A stretch of 64,000 nt of DNA, taken from assembly GCF_036227205.1 (NCBI RefSeq), contig NZ_CP109442.1, positions 496,001-560,000 on the forward strand, read 5' to 3'. Below the pieces are notes generated by a model. That model was not told the DNA's origin. It was given only the letters and a program-made list of their open reading frames with translations, and did not search any database. A program made the translations under genes and the position numbers. Of the stretch, positions 43,885-52,280 are shown one piece after another (positions within the stretch are counted from its first letter, which is position 1; every line of letters starts with the position of its first letter). Source of the stretch: Amycolatopsis sp. NBC_01480 (GTDB lineage: Bacteria; Actinomycetota; Actinomycetes; Mycobacteriales; Pseudonocardiaceae).

Positions 43885-44535
43885 ATGATGGGTGCGGTGC
43901 GGATCATCCTGCTGCGTCACGCCGAGTCGCTCGGGAACGTGGACGAACTGGCCTATACCCGGATTCCCGACCATGCCATCGCGCTGACCGACGCCGGCCG
44001 CGAACAGGCCCGCGAGGCCGGCCCGGTGATCCGGGAGCTGCTGCACGGCGAGCGCCCGGCCGTCTACCTGAGCCCGTACCTGCGCGCCCGGGAAACGTTC
44101 GCACTGCTGGGAATCGAGGGCGCGTGCGAGCGCGTGACCCAGGAGCCGCGGCTGCGCGAACAGGACTGGGGCAACCTCCAGGACCCGCGGGAGCAAGAGG
44201 TGCAACGCCAGCAGCGGCACGACTTCGGGCACTTCTTCTACCGGCTGCCGTACGGCGAATCGGGCGCGGACGTCGACGACCGCGTCGCCGGGTTCCTGGC
44301 GGACCTGGCCCGGCGCGGCGAAGATCACCCCGGGACTGTGCTGATCGTCTCCCACGGGCTCACCATGCGGCTGCTGTGCCGCCGGCTGTTCGACTGGAGC
44401 ATCGACCTGTTCGAGTCGCTGTCGAACCCGCGCACCTGCGAATACCGCGTGCTGGAGTCCGACGGCGGGAAGTGGCGGCTGGACCGGCCGTTCGCGCAGT
44501 GGCGGGAATCACCCGACGGGGAGACGCAGGGCTAA
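43885..44535 (+). CDS. Histidine phosphatase superfamily protein
   Basis: A 216-residue phosphoglycerate-mutase-fold phosphatase. Catalytic LLRHAES near residue 10 (phospho-His), LSPYLRARET near 61 (Arg), REQDWGNLQDP near 92 (acid) and IVSHGLTMRLLCRRLF near 155 (second His). This arrangement is complete, so it should be active; the substrate (sugar phosphate, phosphoprotein or nucleotide) is unknown. ATG 43885 and ATG 43888 are equivalent starts. Its 3' end overlaps the convergent histidine kinase gene by 27 bp. Confidence 0.92.
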   Translation: MMGAVRIILLRHAESLGNVDELAYTRIPDHAIALTDAGREQAREAGPVIRELLHGERPAVYLSPYLRARETFALLGIEGACERVTQEPRLREQDWGNLQDPREQEVQRQQRHDFGHFFYRLPYGESGADVDDRVAGFLADLARRGEDHPGTVLIVSHGLTMRLLCRRLFDWSIDLFESLSNPRTCEYRVLESDGGKWRLDRPFAQWRESPDGETQG

Positions 44536-45198
44536 CGGTGCTCTGAGCCGGACGCGGGTGCCCTCGCCGGGGGCCGAGTCGATCGTGGCGTCGCCGCCGA
44601 TTTCGGTGAGCCGGCCGACGATCGAGTGCTCGATGCCGAACCCGTGCCGTCGGTTCTCCGGACGGAAACCCGTGCCGTGGTCCCGAATTGTGACGCTGAC
44701 ACCGTCGCGTCTCGCTTCGACGGAGACGACCGCGCGTCGCGTACCCGAGTGCTTCAGGGTGTTGCGTAAGGCTTCGCGCGCCGCGCCGTGCAACGTGTCC
44801 ACGGTGGCTTCGGGCAGATCGCCGAGCGCGGAGAGTTCCACGACCTCGGCGGCCAGGCCGTCCGCGGCGAGTTCCGCCGTCAGCGCTCGTAGTCGCTGTA
44901 CGAGGCCTGCGGGTTCGGTGTCGTCGGTGCTGTCAAGACTGTCGAGACTGAGGCGGAGGCGAAGCGCGTGCTCACGCGCGGTCCGGCGTACGCGGTCGAG
45001 GCTGCCGACGGGGTCGACGACGTCCGCGGGCGCGGGCAGCGCGAGCGACTCCATCACCTGAAGCACGGTGTCGTGGACGGCGCGCCGGTGGCGTTCCCGC
45101 TCCGCCGCGCGACCGCGGCGCTCCCCGACGCCGAGCGCGAACCAGGCGGCACCACCGAGCAGGACGAGCACGGCCGCCGCCGCGATAGCCACCGACAC
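44509..45198 (-). CDS. Orphan histidine kinase, minimal NarL-type
   Basis: A 229-residue protein with a single N-terminal transmembrane helix (IAAAAVLVLLGGAAWFALG) and almost no extracellular part. The dimerisation/phosphoacceptor segment is HRRAVHDTVLQVMESLA (H in HDT as in HisKA_3 kinases), then an HATPase_c domain: N-box REALRNTLKHSG, G1 IRDHGTGFRP, G2 RRHGFGIEHSI and GEGTRVRLRAP. GTG 45198 is chosen because GGGGAGGGG stands 5 bp upstream; an ATG at 45243 adds 15 residues. There is no response regulator beside it, which is unusual for this class. It probably senses the membrane or a partner protein. Confidence 0.88.
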   Translation of the reverse strand: MSVAIAAAAVLVLLGGAAWFALGVGERRGRAAERERHRRAVHDTVLQVMESLALPAPADVVDPVGSLDRVRRTAREHALRLRLSLDSLDSTDDTEPAGLVQRLRALTAELAADGLAAEVVELSALGDLPEATVDTLHGAAREALRNTLKHSGTRRAVVSVEARRDGVSVTIRDHGTGFRPENRRHGFGIEHSIVGRLTEIGGDATIDSAPGEGTRVRLRAPLALRLPVG

Positions 45199-45300
45199 GA
45201 GTCCCCCTCCCCAAACCAGCCTGAAATGACGTTCCTCGCGCATTCATTTCAGTTTATGGCGGAGTCAGCTTGCCCCGGCGGGCGTGGGGTGTCAACGGGG

Positions 45301-46473
45301 TCAGGCCGAGGCTGTGACCTCTTCGTGACGCCGGGCGCGCACGGCCGCCAGCGCGGCCGGGACGATCAGCGCGGCGATCAGGGCGACCACCACGAACGAG
45401 ACGCGGAACGACGTCGCCTGCGCGATCCCGCCGATCAGCGGCGGGCCGGCGAGGAAGCCGGAGTAGGCCACCGTGGAGACGAACGCCAGCTCCCGCTCGC
45501 CCCCGCCGCCGTCGGCCCGTTTCCCCGCACTGCCGGCCAGGCTGAGCGCCAGCGGGAACGCCGCGGCGAGCCCAGCTCCGGCGAGCGCGAAGCCGACGTA
45601 CGCGAACGCGGCGGGCGTGAAGACCGCAGCGCAGACAAGGCCGACGGCGGCGACGCCGGCGCCCGCCGCGAGAGAACGCGTTGCGCCGAAGCGTTCCTGA
45701 CTCCACGCGCCGCCCAGCCGCGCGAGCGCCATGGCCAGCGAGAAGCCCGAGTACGCCAGCGCGGCCGCGCCCTGGCCGACGCCGTGGGCGGTGACCATCA
45801 GTAGGGCAGACCAGTCGGAGCTGGCGCCTTCCGCGATCGCCGAGCACAGCGCGATGGAGGCGAGCAGCCACAGCGCGGGACGTCGGATCGCGGCCTTCGC
45901 CGGCGCCGTCGCCTTGGTCTCACGCGGCGGCCGATCCCCCGGCACGGCCTTCAGCACCACCGCGAGCACGACCAGCGCCCCGATCGCAGCCACGCTCAGG
46001 TGCCGCGCGGGCGACCAGTCGTGCCCGGCGGCCAGCCCGGCCAGGAGCGAACCGGCGAGCGCGCCGAAGCTGAACCCCGCGTGCAGCGTCGGCATCACGG
46101 CCTTGCCGGTGCGGCGTTCCACCGCCACGCCGGCGATGTTCATGGCGACGTCCAGCGCGCCGACACCCGCGCCCAGCACGAAAAGCGCGCCGGCGAGCAG
46201 CACTACCGACGGGGAGAAGCCGACCAAGGCGAGGGCCGCGGCGGCGACCAGCGTGCTGCCCGCGACGGCCGCGCGCGCACCGTAACGTTCGGTCAGCCGG
46301 CCGGAAACCGGTGCGCCGCAAAGCATTCCGACGCTGGCGCCGAGCAGCGCGAGCCCGAAGATCCCGGGTTGCGCCTGCACGTGCGCGGCGATGGCGGGCG
46401 TGCGCGGCGCCCACGAACCGAGCGCGGCGCCGTTGAGGGCGAACACCGCGAACACCGCCGTCCGGTCGCGCAT
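45301..46473 (-). CDS. MFS transporter
   Basis: A 390-residue major facilitator with 12 hydrophobic helices. The motif-A-like loop between helices 2 and 3 reads GAPVSGRLTERYGARAA near 53-69, and the helix-4/5 region has GVGALDVAMNIAGVAVER, typical of the FucP/YbjJ-like sugar or drug exporters (MNxxGVxVE). The short middle loop has PGDRPPRETKA. It is divergent from a LacI regulator with an operator in between, which suggests a sugar-related or inducible substrate, although YbjJ-like members are also seen with other regulators. Confidence 0.9.
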   Translation of the reverse strand: MRDRTAVFAVFALNGAALGSWAPRTPAIAAHVQAQPGIFGLALLGASVGMLCGAPVSGRLTERYGARAAVAGSTLVAAAALALVGFSPSVVLLAGALFVLGAGVGALDVAMNIAGVAVERRTGKAVMPTLHAGFSFGALAGSLLAGLAAGHDWSPARHLSVAAIGALVVLAVVLKAVPGDRPPRETKATAPAKAAIRRPALWLLASIALCSAIAEGASSDWSALLMVTAHGVGQGAAALAYSGFSLAMALARLGGAWSQERFGATRSLAAGAGVAAVGLVCAAVFTPAAFAYVGFALAGAGLAAAFPLALSLAGSAGKRADGGGGERELAFVSTVAYSGFLAGPPLIGGIAQATSFRVSFVVVALIAALIVPAALAAVRARRHEEVTASA

Positions 46474-46512
46474 CTCGCCGCCCTCTCTGCCGGGAGCTGT
46501 TGGCCCAGAATG

Positions 46513-46528
46513 ACTTAAGCGCTTCAGA
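46513..46528. promoter_or_regulatory. LacI-type operator
   Basis: TTAAGC-GCTTCA around a central GC step with one symmetric mismatch, the usual pattern of LacI/PurR-family operators (central CG/GC where the hinge helix inserts). It lies between the divergent MFS and LacI genes, 28 bp before the LacI start. Confidence 0.75.
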
Positions 46529-46555
46529 AAGTCCAGGGCGCGCTATGCTCCGCCG

Positions 46556-47623
46556 ATGACGAGCACCCGGCGACGGCGGCCGACGCTGGACGACGTCGCG
46601 GAGGCGGTCGGGGTGTCGCGCGCGACCGTGTCCAACGCCTACAACCGGCCCGACCAGCTGTCCACGCAGCTGCGCGAGCAGGTGCTGCGCGCGGCCAAGA
46701 ACCTGGGCTACCCGGGGCCGAACCCGACCGCGCGCAGCCTCGCCACGAGCCGGACCGGCGCGATCGCGTTCCTGCTGGACTCCTCGTTGTCGGCGGCGTT
46801 CTCCGACCCGGCCCTTTCGGTGACCCTGGACGCGCTGGCGAAGGCCGTCGACCCGGCCGGCCACGCCCTGCTGCTCCTGCCCGGCACCGAAGCGCAGGGC
46901 GGCCCGCCGGCCGAGCGGGTGCTGGCGGCGCAGGCGGACATCGCCGTGGCGTATTCGCTGGCCGACGGAACGCCCGCGCTGGAGCCCGTGCACGACCGCG
47001 GCCTGCCGCTCGTGGTGATCGACCAGCCACTGCTGCCGGACACGGCGCGCGTCGGCTGCGACGACCGTGGCGGCGCCGCGCTGGCCGCCCGGCACTTGCT
47101 CGAGCTGGGACACCGCCGGTTCGGGGTCCTGTCGGCGCCGCGGCTTTCGTCCGCCGGGCCATCGGCCCTGGAGTCCGCGCGTTCCAGTTCGTTCCGCGGC
47201 ACGCGCGAGCGGCTGGCGGGCTACCTGGAGACGCTGGCTTCGGCCGGCGTGACGGACGTAGCCGTGTCGGAAGCACCGTGGCTCTCGGCGGACAACGCGG
47301 CAGCCAGCGCCGCTTCGCTGCTACGCGGCTCGCCGCGGCCCACCGCGCTGCTGTGCATGTCGGACCAGCTGGCGCTGGCGGCCGTCGCCGCGGCCCGGCA
47401 GCTGGGCCTGCACGTGCCGGAGGACGTCTCCGTGGTGGGCTTCGACGACATCCCGCAGGCCGCCTGGGCGGACCCCCCGCTCACCACCGTCCGCCAGGAC
47501 CTGGCCGGCAAGGGCAGGATCGCCGGCGAACTGGTCCTGCACCTGCTGGACGGCGGCGCCCCACCGCCACCCATCGAACTGCCCGTCTCGCTCATCCGGC
47601 GTGACAGCACCGCACCCGTTTAG
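46556..47623 (+). CDS. LacI-family transcriptional regulator
   Basis: A 355-residue LacI/GalR protein. The HTH is at residues 10-30 (TLDDVAEAVGVSRATVSNAYN), with hinge helix LGYPGPNPTARSLAT. The periplasmic-binding-protein-like effector domain follows, with GHRRFGVLSAP, TALLCMSDQLALAAVAAARQLGLHVPEDVSVVGFDD in the usual place and a typical ending PLTTVRQD. Effector unknown. It is divergent from the MFS transporter and most likely represses it and itself via the operator at 46513. Confidence 0.92.
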   Translation: MTSTRRRRPTLDDVAEAVGVSRATVSNAYNRPDQLSTQLREQVLRAAKNLGYPGPNPTARSLATSRTGAIAFLLDSSLSAAFSDPALSVTLDALAKAVDPAGHALLLLPGTEAQGGPPAERVLAAQADIAVAYSLADGTPALEPVHDRGLPLVVIDQPLLPDTARVGCDDRGGAALAARHLLELGHRRFGVLSAPRLSSAGPSALESARSSSFRGTRERLAGYLETLASAGVTDVAVSEAPWLSADNAAASAASLLRGSPRPTALLCMSDQLALAAVAAARQLGLHVPEDVSVVGFDDIPQAAWADPPLTTVRQDLAGKGRIAGELVLHLLDGGAPPPPIELPVSLIRRDSTAPV

Positions 47624-47641
47624 CAATACCGCTCACCGATT

Positions 47642-47688
47642 TGTGGACAACCGCGCCCTTTCGAGCGACGGAAAACTACTTGTCCACA
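47642..47688. promoter_or_regulatory. Two perfect DnaA boxes in inverted orientation
   Basis: TGTGGACAA at 47642-47650 is the complement of TTGTCCACA, and TTGTCCACA itself stands at 47680-47688. TTGTCCACA is the DnaA-box consensus of Streptomyces and mycobacteria. The two form an inverted repeat with 29 bp between. No dnaA, dnaN or other origin gene is near, so this is not oriC; a DnaA-titrating or DnaA-regulated promoter site is possible. It lies just upstream of the secreted protein gene. Confidence 0.6.
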
Positions 47689-47791
47689 GACGTAGGAATG
47701 CGGGCAGACAAATCCCCCCTAACCCGGCATCGTGGAACCCACACATTCCACGGCGGCCCTCCTGGCCGCCCGAAGAGGGGGAGTTCCATTG

Positions 47792-48451
47792 ATGTTCCGC
47801 CGAGTGCCTGAGCCTGCGTTCCCGGCCCTTCCTGCACTGCCCGCGTTGCCTTCACCGTCTCCGTTGCCTTCACTGGCGTCCCGCCGCCCGCACCAGCCTG
47901 CCCGACTGCCCCGCGTCCTCCTCCTGGCCGCGGCCGGTCTGCTGGCCGGATCGGGCATCGCCCAGGCCGCACCGTCCTCCACTTCTTCTACTGCAACAGG
48001 ACCTGCCCCCGCCTTCGTCCCTGCCGCGGCTCCCGCCCTTGTCGGCGCACCCGCACCCGCTCTCACGCAGAACGGCGCTCCCGCCCCGGCACCGGCACCG
48101 GCACCGGCACCGGCACCGGCACCGGCACCGGCACCGAATGGTGGCGCCGCCCCTGGCGGCGCACCTCAAATGGACCCAGCCTGCACCGCCGGCGAATTCT
48201 GCCTCTGGTCCCAGGAGTCCTACACCGGCGACGCCCAGCATTTCGACCTCCGCACCAGCAACCCCAGCGACTGCATTCCCCTGCCCGAGGGATTCGAGTC
48301 TCATTCTTTCGTGAACCACATGACACGCGACGTCACCATCTACCAAGGCGAAGACTGTTCGACCGACGGAGATTTCCACACCTATCCGGGTGGCGGCACT
48401 TACGTTCCGAAGTCTCCGTTCGTCGTCCGCGCCATCAAGATCTGGGAATAG
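47792..48451 (+). CDS. Secreted protein, peptidase-inhibitor I36/crystallin-like
   Basis: A 219-residue protein. A long N-terminal region ends in a hydrophobic signal segment (RVLLLAAAGLLAGSGIAQAAP, residues about 40-60) with an AQA-A cleavage site. A Pro/Ala linker (repeated PAPA) runs to residue about 120. The C-terminal 90 residues hold CTAGEFCLWSQESYTGD, SFVNHMTRDVTIYQGEDC and YPGGGTYVP, which match the small beta/gamma-crystallin-like I36 inhibitor domain with two disulfides. GGGGAG lies 8 bp upstream of ATG 47792. The role would be extracellular, perhaps restraining metalloproteases. A 6-bp microsatellite encodes the PAPA part. The 40-residue lead before the hydrophobic core is unusually long. 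Confidence 0.85.
   Translation: MFRRVPEPAFPALPALPALPSPSPLPSLASRRPHQPARLPRVLLLAAAGLLAGSGIAQAAPSSTSSTATGPAPAFVPAAAPALVGAPAPALTQNGAPAPAPAPAPAPAPAPAPAPNGGAAPGGAPQMDPACTAGEFCLWSQESYTGDAQHFDLRTSNPSDCIPLPEGFESHSFVNHMTRDVTIYQGEDCSTDGDFHTYPGGGTYVPKSPFVVRAIKIWE
48086..48136. repeat. CCGGCA microsatellite (about 8.5 copies)
   Basis: Uninterrupted 6-bp units inside the I36-like gene, coding alternating Pro and Ala. It is in frame, so slippage would only change linker length. Confidence 0.95.
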
Positions 48452-49369
48452 CCCACCCCTAGACCGGGCCCGCCGAGCCGGTTAGCTCCAGGCCGAGTCG
48501 ACTCGCAGCCGATCGCCGGACCCAGGGGCCGCTCCCCCAGCGGCCCCGGCCCGTGGACGCACCCACCGCCCGGTGCGTCCACGGGCTCCTCCCAGCCCTC
48601 CCGGGGCACCGCCCCCTGTCGTTTTCCACCGGCGCCCCGGGAGCCCTCCTCCATCCGCCGCAGGTCGTGGAGCTGCCACTCCCTGAGCTGTGCGCCCGCC
48701 ACTCCCGTCCCGCCTGCCACCACTGCCGCCCCATGCCCTACTGCTTCCGCGCCGCCCGCCCACCAGTCCCGTGCGGCACACCTCGCTTCGATCCCGGCCG
48801 CCCGCTGCTTCTGCCCCGCCCGCCCGCCACTGCCGTCCCGCACACCTCACTTCGATCCCGCACGTCCGGCGCCCTCGTTCCCTGCGCCCGCCCCCCGTGG
48901 CGCGTGCCCACCCGATTCCGTCCGGTGCGCCCGCCACCTCGCTCCGCGCACCTGCCAATCCCGTCCCGCCTGCCCACCACTCCCGTCCCCGGCCCACTGC
49001 CCCCGCGCCGTCTACCCACCTCTGCCGCCCGTGCACCCACCGCTTCCGTACCGCGCGCCACCACTCCGTACCGCGCCCACTCCCCGCGCTGCCTGTCCGC
49101 CACTCCCGTCCCGTACGTCCGCCACCTGCCCGCCGTCAACGCCGAAGCCTGCCCACCACCGCCTGCGCTCACCCCGCCCACCGTCGGCGATCACCGACCC
49201 ACCCGTCCCCGTGCCCGACGTCGGGCGCCTCACCCCCGCGGACGACCCCGCGAGAAACCTGTGCAAATCCGTCACCGAAGACCTGAAACGATTCGACGGT
49301 GTCGAACGATCGAGAGGATGGTGACGACTAAGCTGCCGGTGCTGGAGATCGGCAACCGTCGTCGACCGG
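48452..49369. other. 918-bp C-rich region without a convincing gene
   Basis: The + strand is strongly C-rich. Open frames on both strands give only Pro/Arg/His or Gly/Arg/Ala mixtures with no domain and no Shine-Dalgarno. Degenerate repeats of the type CCACTCCCGTCCCGC recur, and a 20-bp sequence at 48776-48795 is repeated with one change at 48840-48859. It ends at the tRNA-Arg gene. Confidence 0.7.
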
Positions 49370-49446
49370 GCCCTCGTAGCTCAGCTGGATAGAGCAAGAG
49401 CCTTCTAATCTCTAGGTCGCAGGTTCGAGTCCTGCCGGGGGCACCA
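49370..49446 (+). tRNA. tRNA-Arg (anticodon UCU)
   Basis: A 77-base cloverleaf including encoded CCA. Acceptor GCCCTCG pairs with CGGGGGC (one T-G pair), D-arm GCTC/GAGC, anticodon stem AGAG/TCTCT region with loop CTTCTAA (anticodon TCT at positions 34-36, purine at 37), T-arm GCAGG/CCTGC with loop TTCGAGT. It reads AGA codons, rare in this genome. It stands alone between C-rich regions. Confidence 0.95.
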
Positions 49447-49454
49447 CCAGGGAA

Positions 49455-49483
49455 AACGCTGTGCGCGGTCCGCGCACAGCGTT
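49455..49483. terminator. Terminator of the tRNA-Arg gene
   Basis: A 13-bp perfect stem (AACGCTGTGCGCG and complement) with a 3-base loop begins 9 bp after the CCA end. Confidence 0.8.
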
Positions 49484-50504
49484 CCCGCAGCGAGAAGTCG
49501 TTCTCATGCAGCCGCCCGCAGAGGCCTACGCCCCCGGCAGCCCACAATGGACGGCCACCTCTCCCGTCCACACCACACCGCACCCCGGAAGACGGATCGT
49601 TGAAGCGGCCGAATGGTCCAACAATCCCGGCCCGAGTTCCACTTGAGACAACCTTGTTACCTCACGGGCGAAATGCCCACCAGTCGTCCAGACCACCCAC
49701 CCGCGCGACGACTTGATCACACCGAGCCACAACCGCCACCCACCCAACGCCACCCGCGAACCGCCCCGCCCAGCCGCCGTTCCCCGCACAGCCGGTCGCC
49801 CACGCAGCCGCCGCTCCACGCGGAACCCGTCGCCCGTCCAACCACCGTTCCCCATGCAGCTACCGCTCCACGCGCAGCCGGTCGCTCAACGCCGCCCGCC
49901 CGGCAGCTGCTCACCCACCCTTCAAGCCGGCCCACCTCAGCACCGGCAGGCCGACCCAACCGTGCCGCGCGCGAAGCCAACCGCTCGCGCAACTCGGCCC
50001 GCAGCGCACCCACACCAGCGAAGCGACTCACCCACCTCTCGCGAAGCCGTCCACCCGCCGGCCCAGCCCACCGCTCACCCACAACCCCCGAACCGACTCA
50101 GCCACACCCGCGAAGCAGCCATCCGCACCACCCACGAAGCCAGCTGCCCGCTCAACGCACCCGCCGCTCACCCATCACCAGCGAACCGACTCACCTGCAC
50201 CCCCGAACCGGCCGATCCGCACCGCCCGGGAAGCCAGCCGCTTGCTCGGCACCGTCCGCTGCCCGTCCGCGCAGTCGCTGCTGACCAGCGCCGCAGCACA
50301 GCCAGTCGGCCTCATCAGCCGCTCGTCCGCACTCTGCGCGCCGCCGGCTCGCCCAACCCTGCGGGCAGCCACTCGCCCCATCGCCATGCAGCCCTCGCCG
50401 AGCGACCCCGGACCGCCGGGCGACGTACCCAGCCTCACCGCCGGCGACCCGGCCGCACCCGCCCAAGCCCGCCGCCCGTCGGCCATTCAGCAAAGGACAC
50501 CGTC
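49484..50504. other. 1.0-kb C-rich low-complexity region, no convincing gene
   Basis: The + strand is rich in CCACCC/CACC; long frames read as Pro/Arg/Ala/Thr mixtures. Short phrases recur irregularly, for example CGAACCGACTCA at about 50088 and 50173, and CACCCACC several times. No start signal, domain or RNA element was found except the beginning of the Shine-Dalgarno for the next gene at the very end. Confidence 0.65.
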
Positions 50505-50804
50505 GTGGAGCAGCCACCTCCCAGGTCCCGGCGCCGCGGCGCCAACGAAGCCGCCCGGGCCGCGTTTCAAGAGGCTCGACGGGCCGGTCTTGTGCGCCGC
50601 CACCTGCTGAAGCTCCGTTATCTCGCCGACCATCCCCACCTGGCGGAGGACGACTCGCTGCCGGAGGACGGCGGCCCCGTCCAGGGCCAGTTCGGCCCGG
50701 CGCCCCGACGGCGCTCCAGACGCAAGGTGCCGGTACAGCCGACCCTCGACTTCACCACCACACCGCCACCAGAACAGTCCACATCGGACGCGGAAGCAGC
50801 CTGA
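50505..50804 (+). CDS. Small basic protein (99 aa), unknown
   Basis: A 99-residue protein from GTG 50505 with AAGGA 8 bp upstream. The N-terminal half is helical and very basic (RSRRRGANEAARAAFQEARR, then LVRRHLLKLRYL), the middle is acidic (AEDDSLPEDGG) and the tail holds RRRSRRKVPVQPTLDF before low complexity. This pattern would fit a nucleic-acid-binding protein, but no named family is recognised. Codon use changes to normal here, in contrast with the C-rich region before it. Confidence 0.65.
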   Translation: MEQPPPRSRRRGANEAARAAFQEARRAGLVRRHLLKLRYLADHPHLAEDDSLPEDGGPVQGQFGPAPRRRSRRKVPVQPTLDFTTTPPPEQSTSDAEAA

Positions 50805-51204
50805 CGCCAAGCACGGCAACGAGATCGGGCGAGGCCGTTCACGCCGGCAACCGGGCTGGCGTTGGCACGGTGACAGCAACTTTCAGGCCCCGTTCCCACC
50901 CTGTGAGACGGGACACCCGCCCCCCGACGCCGAGCGCGAGCAGGCGTTCAGCCACGACATGAACGGGAGATGAAAACAACCGGCGCAATCATCACTCCAT
51001 TGGCCCAACCAAATATGGAACCCAGCAGGTCCAGGCCCTTAAACACCGGGCTCGAACCCCTCCCGGAGACCCCTTCGGGTGGCCTGACCAGGCCCTAATA
51101 CCCGGGCAAGCGGGCCACGCCGGGGCAGGACTGGCAAGATGGACCCCGAGACCGGGATGTTCGTACGGGGCACCCGGCTCACAGATGAGAAAACAGGTAA
51201 AAGC
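50805..51204. other. Gap before the second cold shock gene; probable long leader
   Basis: No gene seen. A stretch around 50970-51010 is less GC-rich (GAGATGAAAACAACC, CCAAATATGG). The reverse strand has GGGGTTCGAGCCCGG like a tRNA T-arm near 51045-51060, but no other tRNA arm can be built. The 3' part is probably promoter and leader of the cold shock gene. Confidence 0.45.
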
Positions 51205-51408
51205 ATGGCTCAGGGCAGCGTCAAGTGGTTCAACGGCGAAAAGGGCTTCGGCTTCATCGCCCAGGACGGCGGCGGACCGGACGTCTTCGTGCACTACTCC
51301 GAGATCCAGGGCAACGGCTTCAAGTCCCTGGACGAGGGGCAGCGCGTGGAGTTCGAGATCGGCCAGGGCCAGAAGGGCCCGCAGGCTCAGCGCGTCGTCG
51401 CTATCTGA
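51205..51408 (+). CDS. Cold shock protein (CspA family), second copy
   Basis: A 67-residue cold shock domain, differing from the protein at 26725 at only about 16 positions. RNP motifs KGFGFIAQ and VFVHYS are intact and it keeps the shared YSEIQGNGF. It begins [14 protein letters not shown], the common actinobacterial form. ATG 51205 is preferred, though an in-frame ATG at 51139 adds 22 residues of unlikely sequence. A strong terminator follows. Confidence 0.95.
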   Translation: MAQGSVKWFNGEKGFGFIAQDGGGPDVFVHYSEIQGNGFKSLDEGQRVEFEIGQGQKGPQAQRVVAI

Positions 51409-51423
51409 TCCACTGGCGATAAC

Positions 51424-51460
51424 GGGAAGGCCTTCACTCCTCGAGGGCGAAGGCCTTCCC
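51424..51460 (+). terminator. Intrinsic terminator after cold shock gene
   Basis: A 12-bp perfect stem (GGGAAGGCCTTC and complement) with a 13-base loop, 16 bp after the stop. Confidence 0.85.
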
Positions 51461-51610
51461 GGCTGGCCACCAGCGCCGGACCCGCTCTGACGGCTTCCCG
51501 GACCGGGCCAGAACCACCTCATCGAGACCCACCGCGCAGGATCCTCCCAGCATCACGCTGGGGCATTCAGCACAACGGACCGCGCGGGGGCGTCCAGCAC
51601 AGCAGCAGCG

Positions 51611-51833
51611 GAGACCGACTCACCCGGTCCGCACTGCACCAAGCCAAGCCCGGCCCGCTCCAATCCGGACCGAGTCAGGCCACTCCGCACCGAGCCAAGC
51701 CGCTCAGGTCCGCACTGCACCGGACCAACCGCTCCAGTCCGCACCGAGCCAAATCGCTCGGGTCCGCACTGCGCCGAGTCAATCGCTCCGGTCCACACCG
51801 AACCGGACCAAGCCACTCCGGACCGCGGAACCA
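51611..51833. repeat. Degenerate 25-30-bp minisatellite
   Basis: About eight units built from modules such as CCGCACTGCACC, GAGCCAAGC, CGCTCGGGT; unit lengths are mainly 25 and 29 bp. Copies differ by base changes and small 4-5-bp length steps. Confidence 0.75.
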
Positions 51834-52005
51834 AGGTCTGAGCCGGCCGCCTCCCATCTTCGGAGCAGACCTCGCAGACTACTTCTTTCGGGTACGGTCG
51901 GCTGTTCCGTTCGCACCGAGCAATGGCCATCCGGCCTGCCTCGGCGCAGAGCGGAGACTCGTCACTGTCAGCGGCAAAGACCATCGAGGACACCGGCCTG
52001 CGGGT

Positions 52006-52182
52006 CAGTCCGCATCGACTGCCCAGCGGTAGGAAACCCAGCCGCGCCACAAGAATCCATGCCCGGCCGAGCCCCGGGGTGCACCGGGCCGTGTCCGCCA
52101 GAACCCACGGAACAGTCCGCATCAGCTGCCCGGCGGCAGAAAACCCAACTGCACCACAGGAATCCACACCCGGCTAAACCCC
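52006..52182. repeat. Two diverged copies of a ~71-bp direct repeat
   Basis: Units at 52006-52076 and 52113-52182 both begin CAGTCCGCATC and contain AAACCCA and CCCGGC, with roughly 14 differences; 107 bp offset. Confidence 0.75.
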
Positions 52183-52280
52183 GCAAGCACCCGCCGAGCC
52201 CGGCAGGCCCGCGGCCCGGCTCCGGAGGGGGAACCCGGCCGAGGGCCGAAACCGGCCAGCGGAGGCCGGGCCGGAAGCCG

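Larger units (their letters stand above)
51461..52280. other. 820-bp repeat-rich non-coding region
   Basis: No convincing gene on either strand: the longest frame (minus) is Gly/Arg/Cys-rich and follows the repeats. It contains a minisatellite (51611-51833) and a diverged ~71-bp direct repeat (52006-52182), described separately. Confidence 0.65.

Noticed and set aside
47642..47688. Chromosomal origin of replication
   Set aside because: Only two DnaA boxes and no dnaA, dnaN, rpmH, parAB or AT-rich unwinding element nearby.
48553..49392. 279-codon plus-strand frame rich in Pro/Arg/His before tRNA-Arg
   Set aside because: It has no domain or start signal, follows strand C-richness, and runs into the tRNA gene.
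49370..49446. Integration site of a genomic island at tRNA-Arg
   Set aside because: No integrase, no repeated 3' tRNA end and no mobility gene on either side within the window.
49613..50504. Frames of 220-260 codons in the region after tRNA-Arg
   Set aside because: Low complexity only; codon pattern becomes normal only from GTG 50505, which is kept as the real gene.
51035..51065. tRNA-like T-arm on the minus strand (GGGGTTCGAGCCCGG)
   Set aside because: No acceptor, D-arm or anticodon arm can be built around it.
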